A stretch of 64,000 bases of DNA, from the NCBI RefSeq assembly GCF_025751585.1, contig NZ_JAOWKX010000007.1:62001-126000 (forward strand), given 5' to 3'. The stretch's first letter is position 1. Each line of letters begins with the position of its first letter. A model generated the notes under the pieces. That model was not told the origin of the DNA, did not search any database, and was given only the letters and a program-made list of their open reading frames with translations. The DNA is from Fluctibacter corallii (lineage in GTDB: Bacteria; Pseudomonadota; Gammaproteobacteria; Enterobacterales; Alteromonadaceae). Positions 26,187 through 35,945 of the stretch are shown here, piece by piece. The translations under genes and the position numbers were made by a program.

Positions 26187-28046
26187 TTACAACTGAATAT
26201 AATCTCCTGATACGGTATCAACTACCACTACGATATTGTTGAAGGTTGTTCGACTCTTACCTACAACAAACAGTAAGCCAGTGTCAGTATCCATTGCGAG
26301 ACCTGCACCCGTTGATGGTGAGAAAAAATCGTTACTGTTAATTAGATTTTCAATTAATACGCTTTCTTTCTCAGTGGTAAGATCAAACGCAACTAAGCTA
26401 GAGTCTGCATTGATATAATACAACGTATTCGTCTTTTCGTTGACTTCCAAATCTGAAATTGAGATGTTGCTCGCACCATTAACGATTGAGACACTATTCA
26501 CAGAACCTGTATCAACGCGTAAAAACGGATAGTCAATAGCCGAATTAGCCGCCAATATAATACTGTTATCATTTGGATTAAATGCAGCAGCAATCGGTGC
26601 ATCAACAGCTAGCGGCGTAGAATCAGGGCCTGCAACCAGAGTGCGATTTCCAGTGTTCAAATCTACTGATGAAACGCTTTCATTGTTGTTATCAACCAAA
26701 TATACCGTGCCATTGTTGCCTACAACAATATCTACTGGATGACCCACGTCGCTAGAGGTAATCAGCTTAAGCTGCAAATTAGACGGTTCAACCGACATTA
26801 ATGCGCCACCCGTGCCGTTCGAAAACCCTAGGAGCATTTGGTTTGAGTTTTCGTCAAACGTAAAGCTATACACTTTAGATGTATCAAAATCACTTCCGGC
26901 GGGTTGAATATTCAGAACGCTCGCTGTTCCTTTTTGTAAATCTAAAGCATGAGTTTGATTATCACGAACCAAAAGGCCCGTTGTCTGCACATACAATGTA
27001 TCGTTCTTTGAATCTAAACCGATATCCACAATATCATTAGGTATTACAGTAACTGCATCTTGATCTGAGGATAACGTTAACTCAACGCTTGAACTCAATC
27101 CTTTGGAGTCCGTTGCTTTTACAGTCATTGTATCAACGTTTAGTGTATCAACATCTGTCGCTCGCCACGTACCATTGGCTGCATCAACGGTGGCTTCGAA
27201 AACAGTACCATTTGCATCAAGCACAACCTTAGATAGCGAAGCACCATTTTTTACGTCAACAGCCCCAAATACATCGAGCTTGTCAGCGTTTGTATAGCTT
27301 GACTGAAGGGGAAAATGAACATTCACGTCTGGAACAAAACGTGAAACGACTTTCACATCAACAGTATCGGTCGCTTCAGCGCCAGACTTATCTTTTACGG
27401 TGACAGAAAAAGTAAAGGTTTCTTCAATTTCAACATCTGGAGCTATAAAAGAGGCGCTAGATGAATTGCCATCAATAATGTCGATAGCATCCATATTTTC
27501 ACCCACTTGTACCCACTCATAAGATACGACTTCATCCTGCGTATTGATATCGGCGGCCAATGCACTCAGAGTAATTTTCTCGCCAGCTTTCACAGACTGG
27601 TCGGAGCCTGCATCTACGGTGGGGGCTACGTTATCTTCCGTTATGACAATTTTAAATTCATCTTTCACCGATGATGATGCTGTTCTGCACGTTACAGTCA
27701 CCAATACAGTATTTGGCTTAGTCGGTTTTCCTACTAGCGCTTCAAAATTAACAAGAGTGAGCCCAGAAGCATTCGTCAAACGCGTGATACCGTAGCTCAC
27801 GGCTTGTCCACTTGTACTTTCACAGGTATTAGTTGGAATTTCGAAATTGAAATCCACCCCTACCTTTGCAGTCAAATCTGGAATCGGGTTCACAACCTTT
27901 AACGATCCTGCGGGAGTAGGTTGCTGAGATGACGTAGGTGACGTTGAAGGCGATGAAGCATCAGAGTCGGAAGAGCCGCCTCCACAAGCCGTCAACCCAA
28001 AAACAGAGAGAGAAAGCAAGAGTGCTTTGCCAGAAGATATTTTCAT
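26187..28046 (-). CDS. Surface lipoprotein with Ig/REJ-like domains and a beta-propeller-like C-terminus, under c-di-GMP riboswitch
   Basis: A 619-aa protein. The lipoprotein signal ends in LTAC followed by a Gly/Ser/Thr/Pro linker. Residues about 50-150 form an Ig-like/putative-Ig domain, about 150-235 a PKD/REJ-like repeat (VDAGSDQSVKAGEKITLSAL), then another beta domain, and from about 330 repeated NTLYV/GTVYLVD/NTLYYI strands of an SMP30/NHL-like propeller. ATG 28046 follows AAGGAT; the earlier frame start 28073 lies before the RBS. It is likely displayed on the cell surface; adhesive or matrix function is inferred from architecture and the upstream c-di-GMP riboswitch. Confidence 0.78.
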   Translation of the reverse strand: MKISSGKALLLSLSVFGLTACGGGSSDSDASSPSTSPTSSQQPTPAGSLKVVNPIPDLTAKVGVDFNFEIPTNTCESTSGQAVSYGITRLTNASGLTLVNFEALVGKPTKPNTVLVTVTCRTASSSVKDEFKIVITEDNVAPTVDAGSDQSVKAGEKITLSALAADINTQDEVVSYEWVQVGENMDAIDIIDGNSSSASFIAPDVEIEETFTFSVTVKDKSGAEATDTVDVKVVSRFVPDVNVHFPLQSSYTNADKLDVFGAVDVKNGASLSKVVLDANGTVFEATVDAANGTWRATDVDTLNVDTMTVKATDSKGLSSSVELTLSSDQDAVTVIPNDIVDIGLDSKNDTLYVQTTGLLVRDNQTHALDLQKGTASVLNIQPAGSDFDTSKVYSFTFDENSNQMLLGFSNGTGGALMSVEPSNLQLKLITSSDVGHPVDIVVGNNGTVYLVDNNNESVSSVDLNTGNRTLVAGPDSTPLAVDAPIAAAFNPNDNSIILAANSAIDYPFLRVDTGSVNSVSIVNGASNISISDLEVNEKTNTLYYINADSSLVAFDLTTEKESVLIENLINSNDFFSPSTGAGLAMDTDTGLLFVVGKSRTTFNNIVVVVDTVSGDYIQL

Positions 28047-28166
28047 TTTTTTATCCTTTTTCTTGAATATCAATCCATTAGTCCATGTAGATATTCAAAT
28101 ACCGCTTTACAGGATAAAGACACCGAGCAGACGCGATCAGCCCTCAGGAAAATCTGAGTAAAGATT

Positions 28167-28247
28167 GGAACTAGGTAACCCCACTATCTGCCAATTTCAG
28201 CAGACTGGTGGCTTTGCGTCCAAGTCTCGCGACTTGTTTGCCTTTAT
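28167..28247 (-). ncRNA. Cyclic-di-GMP class I riboswitch (GEMM)
   Basis: On the minus strand: AAAGGCAAACAAG, a P1b hairpin GUC-GCGA-GAC with a GNRA tetraloop, the conserved GGACGCAAAGCCACC core, a second helix (CUGC...GCAG) and the UAGUGGGGUUACC tail with the tetraloop receptor side. These are the diagnostic elements of the GEMM-I aptamer. It begins in the leader about 200 nt upstream of the lipoprotein ATG. Downstream there is a short CTCAG/CTGAG hairpin but no T-run, so whether control is transcriptional or translational is unclear. Confidence 0.9.
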
Positions 28248-28449
28248 CTATTAATTTCGCAACACAATAAATTGCGCGCGAATGTTAGCCACAACAAAGA
28301 TTTGAGTCAACACCATCCCACCAAGTACCGACTAAGGTACTGAAAAATTGCAAAATAATAATGCTTTGTGCATTTGATTATTGATTCCATTACACACTCC
28401 CACATAGGCTTGAAACGTGTGGGGCTAAATAGAATCAGTCATTGAAAAC
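28248..28449. other. Intergenic region upstream of the riboswitch
   Basis: About 200 nt containing the presumed riboswitch promoter. A hairpin CCCACA...TGTGGG lies at about 28398-28424. With the leader (28047-28166) and the riboswitch, the gene-free stretch totals about 450 nt. Nothing else recognisable. Confidence 0.35.
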
Positions 28450-28480
28450 AAAAAGAGGCACCTAAACGTGCCTCTTTTTA
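28450..28480. terminator. Terminator after the TonB-dependent receptor
   Basis: AAAAAGAGGCAC/GTGCCTCTTTTT stem with a short AAAC-type loop, flanked by A- and T-runs. It works on the minus strand for the receptor and could work on the plus strand too. Confidence 0.85.
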
Positions 28481-28493
28481 GAGCTAAATAGAC

Positions 28494-30737
28494 TTAGAAG
28501 TCTCTTCTATAACGCAATCCAAACTCGCTCGCATCATTGCTTAGAATTTGTAGGATATAGTCACCTGTATTCAAACGTGCGTTGTCATAACGCTCGTCAA
28601 ACACGTTGCGACCATATAGTGAAACCGTCCAGTCTTCACTAGCTGCAACGTAAGAGATATCAAAGTTAACTAATTCACGGCTGTCTAGCAATGTTTGACG
28701 ACCTGCGTCAGACGTTGGCTCACCATACATTTCATCTCGGAACGAATAGTCAACACGCGCTTTAATGGTTGCGCCACTGGCTAGCGGATATTCAAACATC
28801 GGACTAATCGATGCTGTTAAATCAGGTGTCAGTGGTGCGACAGGCTTCACGCCATCTTTCTCGTCAACATCAACATCCATATAACCTAAGCTAGTATGTA
28901 CTTTGAAGTTATCTGTTAGTGTTAATGTACCTTCGAATTCAACACCGCGAGACGTTTGCTCAACAACCAAGTTTACTGTGTTAAAGCCACCTACTGCGGT
29001 TGTACTTACCTGATAAGGCAAATCTTCAAACTCGGTGTTAAATACTGCAACACTCATGCTGAAGTTGTCTGTTACTTCACCTTTTACACCTAGCTCATAG
29101 TTCACTGCGGTAATGTTCTCAGTCGCAACAAAACAGCTACGCGAAGTAAACATACAGTATGGACGAGCAGGGAACTGGCCAGATTGATAACCATTTTGGA
29201 TGCTACCGTACACGTTGATGCCGCTATCGAAGGTATAGTTTGCAGACAAATCAAACGATACTTCGTCCCATTTATCACTGGCAAATTGTGGTTTCGTCGC
29301 ATCTGTAGGGCCATCTTCGCCATCGATCCAAATATCTGCTGATGCTTCTTTCTCATCTTTGGTATAACGCAAACCACCAGACACACGAAGAGCATCCGAT
29401 ACATCGTAACCCACGTTGATGAATACCGCTTTACTTGTTGTCTCTTGGTCTAGCGCTAGCAGTGTCGGCCCTTCATTAAAAAACGCACCATCGGTTGAAC
29501 CCGCAGTACCTGGCATTTGATAGTTGCTGCCTTCTTCTTCAAACCAGTAAAGGCCAGAAACAAAGTCTGCATCACCCAAAAAGCCGTTTATTTGGAATTC
29601 TACCGAAGTTTGATCAGCTTCACCTAGCTCAGGGAACTGGTCGATGGTATACACTGTGCCATCGTCATCCAAACCTGCTTTGTACTCAGAAGAACGAGAG
29701 CTTACAACCACCTTTGAAGCAAAATCATCATTCCAGTTCCAATCAGCTGTCAGTGAAATACCCGACGCTTCATTGGTGACCGTGGTCACATCACGTGAAC
29801 CCGTTGCGTTGTCATATGGGTCTGCTGTTGTGTCAGCATTACGCAGTGGGCCATTCTCGAATGTGCCACCAAAACGACCACCCGTGTAGTAAGCGCCTGT
29901 AGGCACTTCATCGATCAATACTTGATAAGGACGTAAACCACCTTCACCATCGTTTTTATCCGCCGTTAATACTAAGCTGAAATCATCGCTAGGTGCATAT
30001 CGAACAGACAAACGGCCGTATAACTCTTTTGTTTCGCCTACATCATATTCAGCATCTGGCACGTTAATGAATTCACCGATGCCATCACGCGCGTTGTAAC
30101 CTGCATTTAGGTTGAAAGCCAATTCAGGTGTAATTTCACGGTTAAGGAAGATATCTGCTTTTTTGCGTCCACGCGTACCCGCTTCTACATTTAACTTCGT
30201 GACCGCCACTTCATCTGGCTGCTTGGTGATAATGTTTATCGCACCACCAATAGAATTACGGCCGTACAATGTTCCCTGAGGTCCACGTAGTACCTCAATA
30301 CGCTCGATGTTATTCAAATTCCAGTTTTGACCTACTTGGCGTCCAAGATACACACCATCAACATAAACACTCACGCCTGGGTCGGTTGTGATCAAGTGAT
30401 CTTGCAAACCAATACCACGAATAAAAGGGTTAGCCGAAGATGTATGCCCCGCAGAGAAGCCTGTTACGTTTAAGTTAGGAACAAACTTACCCACATCCGT
30501 TAGGTCGGTTACGCCCTGAGCGGCAAGCGCTTCACCATTAAATGCACTAATTGCAATCGGCACCTCATAAATAACTTGAGAACGTTTTGTCGCCGTAACT
30601 GTGATAGCTTCAATGTTGCTGTTGTTGTCTTCTTCTGCCGCATCTTGAGCAAAAGCATGACCAGACAAAGCAAGAGAAATAGACGCCCCTAAAAGAGACA
30701 TTTTTGAAATCTGAGAAATTGTGTGTGTGTTTTTCAT
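28494..30737 (-). CDS. TonB-dependent outer-membrane receptor
   Basis: A 747-aa receptor. Signal peptide (MSLLGASISLALSGHAFA), TonB box-like ITVTATKR, plug domain (EVPIAISAFNGEALAAQGV, VYVDGVYLG, IERIEVLRGPQGTLYGRNSI, then GGAINIITKQP), and a 22-strand barrel ending ASEFGLRYRRDF with terminal Phe. ATG 30737 is preferred to the longer frame start 30842. The subfamily resembles the iron/uncharacterised-substrate receptors with GPQGTLYG plugs; the ligand cannot be read from sequence. No Fur box was identified. Confidence 0.92.
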   Translation of the reverse strand: MKNTHTISQISKMSLLGASISLALSGHAFAQDAAEEDNNSNIEAITVTATKRSQVIYEVPIAISAFNGEALAAQGVTDLTDVGKFVPNLNVTGFSAGHTSSANPFIRGIGLQDHLITTDPGVSVYVDGVYLGRQVGQNWNLNNIERIEVLRGPQGTLYGRNSIGGAINIITKQPDEVAVTKLNVEAGTRGRKKADIFLNREITPELAFNLNAGYNARDGIGEFINVPDAEYDVGETKELYGRLSVRYAPSDDFSLVLTADKNDGEGGLRPYQVLIDEVPTGAYYTGGRFGGTFENGPLRNADTTADPYDNATGSRDVTTVTNEASGISLTADWNWNDDFASKVVVSSRSSEYKAGLDDDGTVYTIDQFPELGEADQTSVEFQINGFLGDADFVSGLYWFEEEGSNYQMPGTAGSTDGAFFNEGPTLLALDQETTSKAVFINVGYDVSDALRVSGGLRYTKDEKEASADIWIDGEDGPTDATKPQFASDKWDEVSFDLSANYTFDSGINVYGSIQNGYQSGQFPARPYCMFTSRSCFVATENITAVNYELGVKGEVTDNFSMSVAVFNTEFEDLPYQVSTTAVGGFNTVNLVVEQTSRGVEFEGTLTLTDNFKVHTSLGYMDVDVDEKDGVKPVAPLTPDLTASISPMFEYPLASGATIKARVDYSFRDEMYGEPTSDAGRQTLLDSRELVNFDISYVAASEDWTVSLYGRNVFDERYDNARLNTGDYILQILSNDASEFGLRYRRDF

Positions 30738-30873
30738 GTGTGATTTTCCAAGGCTGCTCTTGACGGCCTGATCGCTATCAAGAATCATATTTTTTAAAAT
30801 ATGGTAGCTATTTTTATTCCCTTGAAAACTTTCATGGTGCATTACGAAAACACACTGAAAGTTTCGCTGGGCA

Positions 30874-30899
30874 TAAAAAAAGGTGCTGTCGGTGCACCC
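30874..30899 (-). terminator. Terminator between rhodanese and receptor genes
   Basis: On the minus strand GGGTGC-ACCGACA-GCACC followed by seven T. It separates the rhodanese transcript from the downstream receptor; it would also stop read-through into the receptor leader. Confidence 0.75.
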
Positions 30900-31035
30900 T
30901 TGGAAGGTAATTATATATCGGATCAGACCAAGAATACTACTATTGTAAAGCGGTTTTTGTGATTTTTTTGACTAAACAGTCTAATGACAGCATATTTCTC
31001 ACAGTCAAAAGCACTAGCGCACAGTAATCTTTGAA

Positions 31036-31428
31036 TTACTTATTACAAGGTTCAGTTTCAAAGCCTTTGTCTTCCCACGCTTTCATCCCTCCTGATAGGG
31101 AGTAGACGTGAACAAGCCCCATATCTTTTAGCGAATTTACAGTTAAAGCCGACCTTGCACCAGATTGGCAATAAAGTAATATTTTATTTTTCGTTAACCA
31201 CTGGCCTGGGTTCGATTTTCCTGCTTCTGGCACACAACTGAATAATTGCGCTTCGACCATTCCCCTTGGGATACACTTTGCATTAGGAATACGTCGATTA
31301 TGATGCTCTCCATGCTCCCTAACATCAATAATTAAAGGAAATTCCGTCAAAAGGTCTTGCGCCGTTGTCGTATCAATCTCTTTTATTTCTTTTTTGATTT
31401 TTGCTACATACTCTGGGAAATTCAGCAT
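31036..31428 (-). CDS. Single-domain rhodanese sulfurtransferase
   Basis: A 130-aa protein with the rhodanese fold: LIIDVREHGEHHNRRIPNA, the active-site loop with catalytic Cys in LLYCQSGARSA, and SLSGGMKAWEDKGF. It is cytoplasmic. It is divergent from an ArsR-type regulator of the persulfide-sensing class, like E. coli ygaP/ygaV, so a role in sulfane-sulfur handling is likely. The membrane tail of YgaP is absent. Confidence 0.88.
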   Translation of the reverse strand: MLNFPEYVAKIKKEIKEIDTTTAQDLLTEFPLIIDVREHGEHHNRRIPNAKCIPRGMVEAQLFSCVPEAGKSNPGQWLTKNKILLYCQSGARSALTVNSLKDMGLVHVYSLSGGMKAWEDKGFETEPCNK

Positions 31429-31735
31429 GCTTCCTCCTCAGAAATGAATTTACCCCCACCCTTAATGGCAGCAAACCCTTCACAATTTCAGCAGTCGTTC
31501 AGAAAATTAACTCTACTTTTACTTCTAAAGAATAGATAACACTTTAGATATTGCGTTAATTTCTTTTTTTAACGGTAAAACATAGTTGTACCTAATTTAC
31601 CAAAAATCATACATTCACAATTTACAATATACAAATATTTAATGCTGTGGTCTTTCCAGTTTAAGAGAGATTGTAGTTCTCAATGAACAGAGTATGATGA
31701 TGGGTTAATGAAGTAACCATGCGTGCTGTACGACG
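31429..31735. promoter_or_regulatory. Divergent control region between rhodanese and ArsR-family genes
   Basis: About 300 nt, strongly AT-rich from 31540 to 31650 (AATTTACAATATACAAATAT and similar). It must hold both promoters. AT-rich imperfect palindromes there would suit a BigR/SqrR-type repressor, but no single operator stands out. Confidence 0.35.
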
Positions 31736-32029
31736 ATGACTTTTGAAGAAATGCAATCCAACGCTGAGCAAGCTTCTTCCTTGCTAAAAGCAATGGCGAA
31801 TAAACATCGATTACTCATTCTTTGCATCCTGAATGACGAAGAATTATCAGTGAGCGAATTGAACAATCAAATTTTAATTCCTCAATCTACATTGTCTCAA
31901 CATCTGAGCGTTTTAAGAAAAGACAATTTAGTTTGCACCAGACGTGATGCGCAAACTATTTACTATTCATTAGCAAGCAAAGAAGTTAAAGCAATCATCT
32001 CAACTTTGCATGATTTGTACTGTGATTAA
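31736..32029 (+). CDS. ArsR-family repressor, YgaV/BigR/SqrR-like persulfide sensor
   Basis: A 97-aa winged helix protein: LLKAMANKHRLLILCILND, the recognition helix IPQSTLSQHLSVLRKDNLV, the wing RRDAQTIYYSLAS. Cys30 (in LILC) and Cys96 (in LYCD) occupy the places of the two reactive cysteines of SqrR, BigR and YgaV, which form a tetrasulfide bridge with persulfides and release DNA (family knowledge). An additional Cys is in LVCTRRD. Divergence from the rhodanese gene supports the assignment. Confidence 0.85.
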   Translation: MTFEEMQSNAEQASSLLKAMANKHRLLILCILNDEELSVSELNNQILIPQSTLSQHLSVLRKDNLVCTRRDAQTIYYSLASKEVKAIISTLHDLYCD

Positions 32030-32237
32030 ACTAATCACCTTTTCCTCATACTCTTGAAAGTCAATGCCTCACCTCAACGTATTGCGCGCTTAGGCTGCTT
32101 TCAATAAAAGCGGCCTAAATGACCCCCTTCTAATAGATTAGAAGAATGCGACCTTGCCTCTCACCTAAATGGTAAACTAGTCTAAACTTGTGTCGCTAAA
32201 CCAAATTTAACAGTCTTCAATTAAGGAGCGAGTAACG

Positions 32238-32801
32238 ATGGAGCCTGAGGATACCGTTGCTAGAAAGGAAGAGGATTTTCAAGAAGACGTAAACTACTTT
32301 GCTTATGGCGCCAATATGGCTTCACGGGTGATGACCAAACGTCGAGGGATCGCACCGATATGGAGCTCACAGGCACATATTATGGACTGGGAGCTATCTT
32401 TTACACATCCTGGCATAAATTTTTTAGAGCCTCGCTTCGCCAACATCACACCACAGCATGGTTCAGTTGTGTTTGGTGTGATTTATCGAATTTCAGTCGA
32501 CGAGTTATATACCCTCGCCAAATCTGAAAGCAGTAAATACACGTTTGCCAATGCTATGGCACAACTTAGGGATGGAACGACACTACCGGTTATCATGCTA
32601 ACAAGTGAAGCTGCAAAATCTCCGGGGTTACCATCAAAACGCTATCTGGATTTAATGCTAGAAGGCGCAAAAGAATTTCACTTACCATCTACTTTTATTA
32701 AGCATCTGGAGCTTCACCCTTCTAAGCATGTTCCCATGTTATCACCTATATTTGGGTGGAGTATGGAGCGAGTTCACTCCTTGCTCAATTCTTGGGTTTA
32801 A
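32238..32801 (+). CDS. Gamma-glutamylcyclotransferase-fold protein
   Basis: A 187-aa protein with the GGCT/AIG2 signature YFAYGANMASRVM near the N-terminus, then FTHPGINFLEPRFANI and GVIYRISVDEL, with a candidate catalytic Glu in the KSESSKY segment. Family members cleave gamma-glutamyl amines or dipeptides with 5-oxoproline release; the substrate here is unknown. AAGGAGCGAG precedes the ATG. Confidence 0.75.
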   Translation: MEPEDTVARKEEDFQEDVNYFAYGANMASRVMTKRRGIAPIWSSQAHIMDWELSFTHPGINFLEPRFANITPQHGSVVFGVIYRISVDELYTLAKSESSKYTFANAMAQLRDGTTLPVIMLTSEAAKSPGLPSKRYLDLMLEGAKEFHLPSTFIKHLELHPSKHVPMLSPIFGWSMERVHSLLNSWV

Positions 32802-32993
32802 CACGCAAATTGCCTTTTAGCATTTGATATCACCGCATAAAATAAAAGCCGTTATATAGCGGAGGGTGAACTCTAATCCTAAGACACTTGTCAGACCTAA
32901 TTCAATCGATATATTCGTGTAAACTATAACGAGCTGGCGACCATGTACCACCAGCCACTTGACCGTAATTCGTTGTATTCTGGAGTATCAGAA

Positions 32994-35321
32994 ATGGGTG
33001 TGGGACTTTTCAATATTACAGCTGCTGTATTGATAAGCATGCTGACTTTCGCATGTGTGGGCAATGCCGCTCCCACCCAAGAGCTCGCTGAGCTTGAGCA
33101 AGCGCTTAGCCAGCGTCAGGGCAACAATGTACTGCCGATTCTTGAAGAAATCGTAGAAATCAGTTCGCACCCGCATCCCGTATATGCCAAGCAGTATGCA
33201 TTACGGTGGGTCGCTGCCGCCAGCCAATACGCCTCTGACACGCCGCAATATGCCAAGGCGCTGATAAAGCTAGCCACTTTACAAGTAGGTCAGGCCAACA
33301 TTTCTGATGCATCTGCCAATGCAACAAGAGCTAATAATTTAAGTAAAAAGTATGGCTGGCAAATGGCTGAGGTCGAAAGCCTTCGCCTTTTAGGGGTAAT
33401 TGCGCGTTACGAATCTCATCTTGACGAAGCCCTTACCTTATTTGAACAAGCCAAGCTACACGCAGAAAAATACAATTTACCTATTGAGCGCGCATCTTCT
33501 GAATATGAAATCAGTATCATCTATTTTTACCAAGGCAAGTTTAATGAGGCCATACGTATTCTCAAACGCATTCTGCCAACCTTTGCCTCGTTTTATGACA
33601 CCATAAAAGTAGGTAAAACACTAAATATATTAGGCATTCTGTATGGAAGCCAGTCACGCTATGAGGAATCTTTAGAAGCACATTTACAGGCACTTGAGAT
33701 CGCCCGAGAAACCGAAGATGCTTCGACAGAGCAGGCATTACTTAACAACATAGGGGTAACCTACAACCGTTTAGATAAATACGACGAAGCCTTAAAGATT
33801 TATCAAGATGCGCTCGCGCTGGCAAAGCGAATTAATGATACACATAGCGAAGGTCTGGCCTTGTTAAATATCGCGCCTTTATACCGTGACGCAGAAAATT
33901 ACGAAACAGCTATTAGTTATTATCAACAAGGTATATCAATAGCAGAAAAACTAGGGGACAAAAATCTTCAATCGCAGGGACTGAATGGGCTGGCGGGCCT
34001 GTATTATGCTAAAGATGATATACCTACGGCAAAAGCGTTGGCACAAGCAGCACTCAATTTAGCAGATGAAATCGGTGATAACACCGTCGCTCTCAACCCT
34101 CGCTCTCACTTAGCCAGAATCGCACTACAAGAAAAAGACTTTGCCGCCGCTTTAAACTACGCGCAAGACGCGTTGAAAATTGCAACGCAACAAGAATTCA
34201 GCTCAGAAGTCAGTGACATGCATTTTTTATTGGCAACGATTTATGAGGCACAAGGAAATTTTCAGCAAGCGCTTGAAGCTTACAAAACCTACTCTTCAAT
34301 TAAAGATGACATTTTTAATGATAAGAGTGACAAAAAAATTGCGGCATTACGCGCTAAGAATGAAGCCATTCAAACAGAACATAAACTCGAACAACTCGCA
34401 CTTGCACAGGAGCTCCAAAACGTAGAACACAAAAAAGAAATGGAGCATCAAGAGCGCATCGCCGACGCGCAGATAGTACAGCGCAACGTAATTATTGTAT
34501 TGGTTATTTCATTGGGTTGGGTAGCGTTCCTGTTACACAGACGCTGGCTACAAAGGCGCCTGAATAAAAATCTAAGTAAACAAGTAAAACATCGAACAAA
34601 ACAGCTGGCTCAGAAGAATGAAGAATTGCAGGAAGCCTACGAAGTTATGGAGCTGCGTAGCCAAACAGATGAATTGACCAAGTTATTTAATCGCCGCTTT
34701 TTAATGCAGCGACTCACCAACGAATTGCAGAATTTGCAGCAACAATCGCACACAAAGCGTAAAACAGACATGCATCAAGATTACGTTTTTTTGATGTTGG
34801 ATTTAGATAACTTTAAGCAAGTAAATGACACTCACGGACATACCGCAGGCGACATTGTCTTGATGGAACTCAGTAAAATCATGAGCCAGGTGTTCCGAGG
34901 ATCTGATTATTTGGTTCGTTGGGGCGGTGAAGAGTTTCTCGTGGTGATGCGCCACGTCAATCGACACGATGCATCAACCTACGCAGAACGCTTCAGACAG
35001 GCAGTCGCCACCCATCCGTTTCATGTTAGCGATGACACCACGTTGCATCTCACCTGCTCAATTGGTTTCACCTGTTATCCACTCATACCAAACAACTATT
35101 CAATTGCTAACTGGTCTCAGGTGGTAGATATCGCCGATACCTGTTTGTACGCCGCCAAGCGCAATAAGAAAGATGCGTGGGTAGGATTAGAGTTTTCAAA
35201 CACACCTGACGATCCAGATTTATTCAAACATATCATGTCAGATACCCCAAAAGTATTGAGCTACAAAGAAACTCACTTGCTGACATCTATCGTGACAACA
35301 CAACCTCTTTCATGGCAATAG
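32994..35321 (+). CDS. TPR-repeat diguanylate cyclase (GGDEF)
   Basis: A 775-aa protein. Signal peptide, then about nine tetratricopeptide repeats in the periplasm (YEESLEAHLQALEIARETED, YDEALKIYQDALALAKRIND and similar), a membrane segment (VIIVLVISLGWVAFLL), a coiled coil and a C-terminal GGDEF domain with the variant RWGGEEF active site (GGEEF is active), DLDNFKQVNDTHGH upstream. No EAL domain and no evident RxxD I-site before GGEEF. It makes cyclic di-GMP; the c-di-GMP riboswitch 5 kb away makes a functional connection plausible but unproven. ATG 32994 has GGAG upstream; 32943 is the longer option. Confidence 0.88.
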   Translation: MGVGLFNITAAVLISMLTFACVGNAAPTQELAELEQALSQRQGNNVLPILEEIVEISSHPHPVYAKQYALRWVAAASQYASDTPQYAKALIKLATLQVGQANISDASANATRANNLSKKYGWQMAEVESLRLLGVIARYESHLDEALTLFEQAKLHAEKYNLPIERASSEYEISIIYFYQGKFNEAIRILKRILPTFASFYDTIKVGKTLNILGILYGSQSRYEESLEAHLQALEIARETEDASTEQALLNNIGVTYNRLDKYDEALKIYQDALALAKRINDTHSEGLALLNIAPLYRDAENYETAISYYQQGISIAEKLGDKNLQSQGLNGLAGLYYAKDDIPTAKALAQAALNLADEIGDNTVALNPRSHLARIALQEKDFAAALNYAQDALKIATQQEFSSEVSDMHFLLATIYEAQGNFQQALEAYKTYSSIKDDIFNDKSDKKIAALRAKNEAIQTEHKLEQLALAQELQNVEHKKEMEHQERIADAQIVQRNVIIVLVISLGWVAFLLHRRWLQRRLNKNLSKQVKHRTKQLAQKNEELQEAYEVMELRSQTDELTKLFNRRFLMQRLTNELQNLQQQSHTKRKTDMHQDYVFLMLDLDNFKQVNDTHGHTAGDIVLMELSKIMSQVFRGSDYLVRWGGEEFLVVMRHVNRHDASTYAERFRQAVATHPFHVSDDTTLHLTCSIGFTCYPLIPNNYSIANWSQVVDIADTCLYAAKRNKKDAWVGLEFSNTPDDPDLFKHIMSDTPKVLSYKETHLLTSIVTTQPLSWQ

Positions 35322-35513
35322 AGTTACGTAACGCAAGTTAAATTCTCAATGAAATTTGATACTTATGGTTCAGGGTGAAAAAACACCTTGTAAATTGTCT
35401 ATAAAGCACTACTTTTGTAATACAAATAATATCTTTTTGATGTCAAAAATAAGCTTTATAAATTGGTTGCCGATAAAGTCCATACATGAATACATGAGAT
35501 ACTGGAGAAAATC

Positions 35514-35729
35514 ATGTCTGCCCCAAGTAAAAAACCGCTTACGTTGCGGTTAACCACGCACCTCGTTGACGAGATTCAGGAAGCCGCTTCAACGCAAGGT
35601 ATTACTACACAAGAATTTATCCGCCGCGCAATAGGTACAGAGCTGTACTTAATGAAAGAACATGCCAATGGCTCGCGTGTGCTGATTCAGACAAAAGACA
35701 ATGAAGTAAAGGAAATTGTGCTAAGATAA
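35514..35729 (+). CDS. Small ribbon-helix-helix-like protein, copy 1
   Basis: A 71-aa protein with beta strand KPLTLRLTTHLVDEIQEAA and a following helix TTQEFIRRAIGTELYL, as in MetJ/Arc-type RHH DNA-binding proteins. GGAG lies 8 nt upstream. The C-terminal tail is similar to the second copy at 36179 (AIG-ELF/Y). It begins the run of small genes to the left of the tRNA-Phe island; function unknown, possibly an autoregulator or antitoxin-like protein without a visible toxin. Confidence 0.65.
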   Translation: MSAPSKKPLTLRLTTHLVDEIQEAASTQGITTQEFIRRAIGTELYLMKEHANGSRVLIQTKDNEVKEIVLR

Positions 35730-35771
35730 ATTATGCAGTGATGGTTACGGATGACGTTGAGGAATTGGGTT

Positions 35772-35945
35772 ATGGCCAAAGAGGATGAAAACGATCAAAG
35801 TGTCATTGTTATTGATGATTACGTTCTGCCGAATGTGATCCATATCGACACACCTGTGCCTAATCCTCCTCCTGAAGACGACGAGACAAGCCACACTGTA
35901 TCGATCAAAACCTATAGAAATCTAATTTGGCGAATATACCGCTAG
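35772..35945 (+). CDS. Small hypothetical protein following RHH copy 1
   Basis: A 57-aa acidic, proline-rich protein (VIVIDDYVLPNVIHIDTPVP) starting 42 nt after the RHH gene. ATG 35772 is preferred because GAGG lies upstream; an earlier in-frame ATG at 35751 exists. No family recognised; it could be non-coding. Confidence 0.35.
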   Translation: MAKEDENDQSVIVIDDYVLPNVIHIDTPVPNPPPEDDETSHTVSIKTYRNLIWRIYR

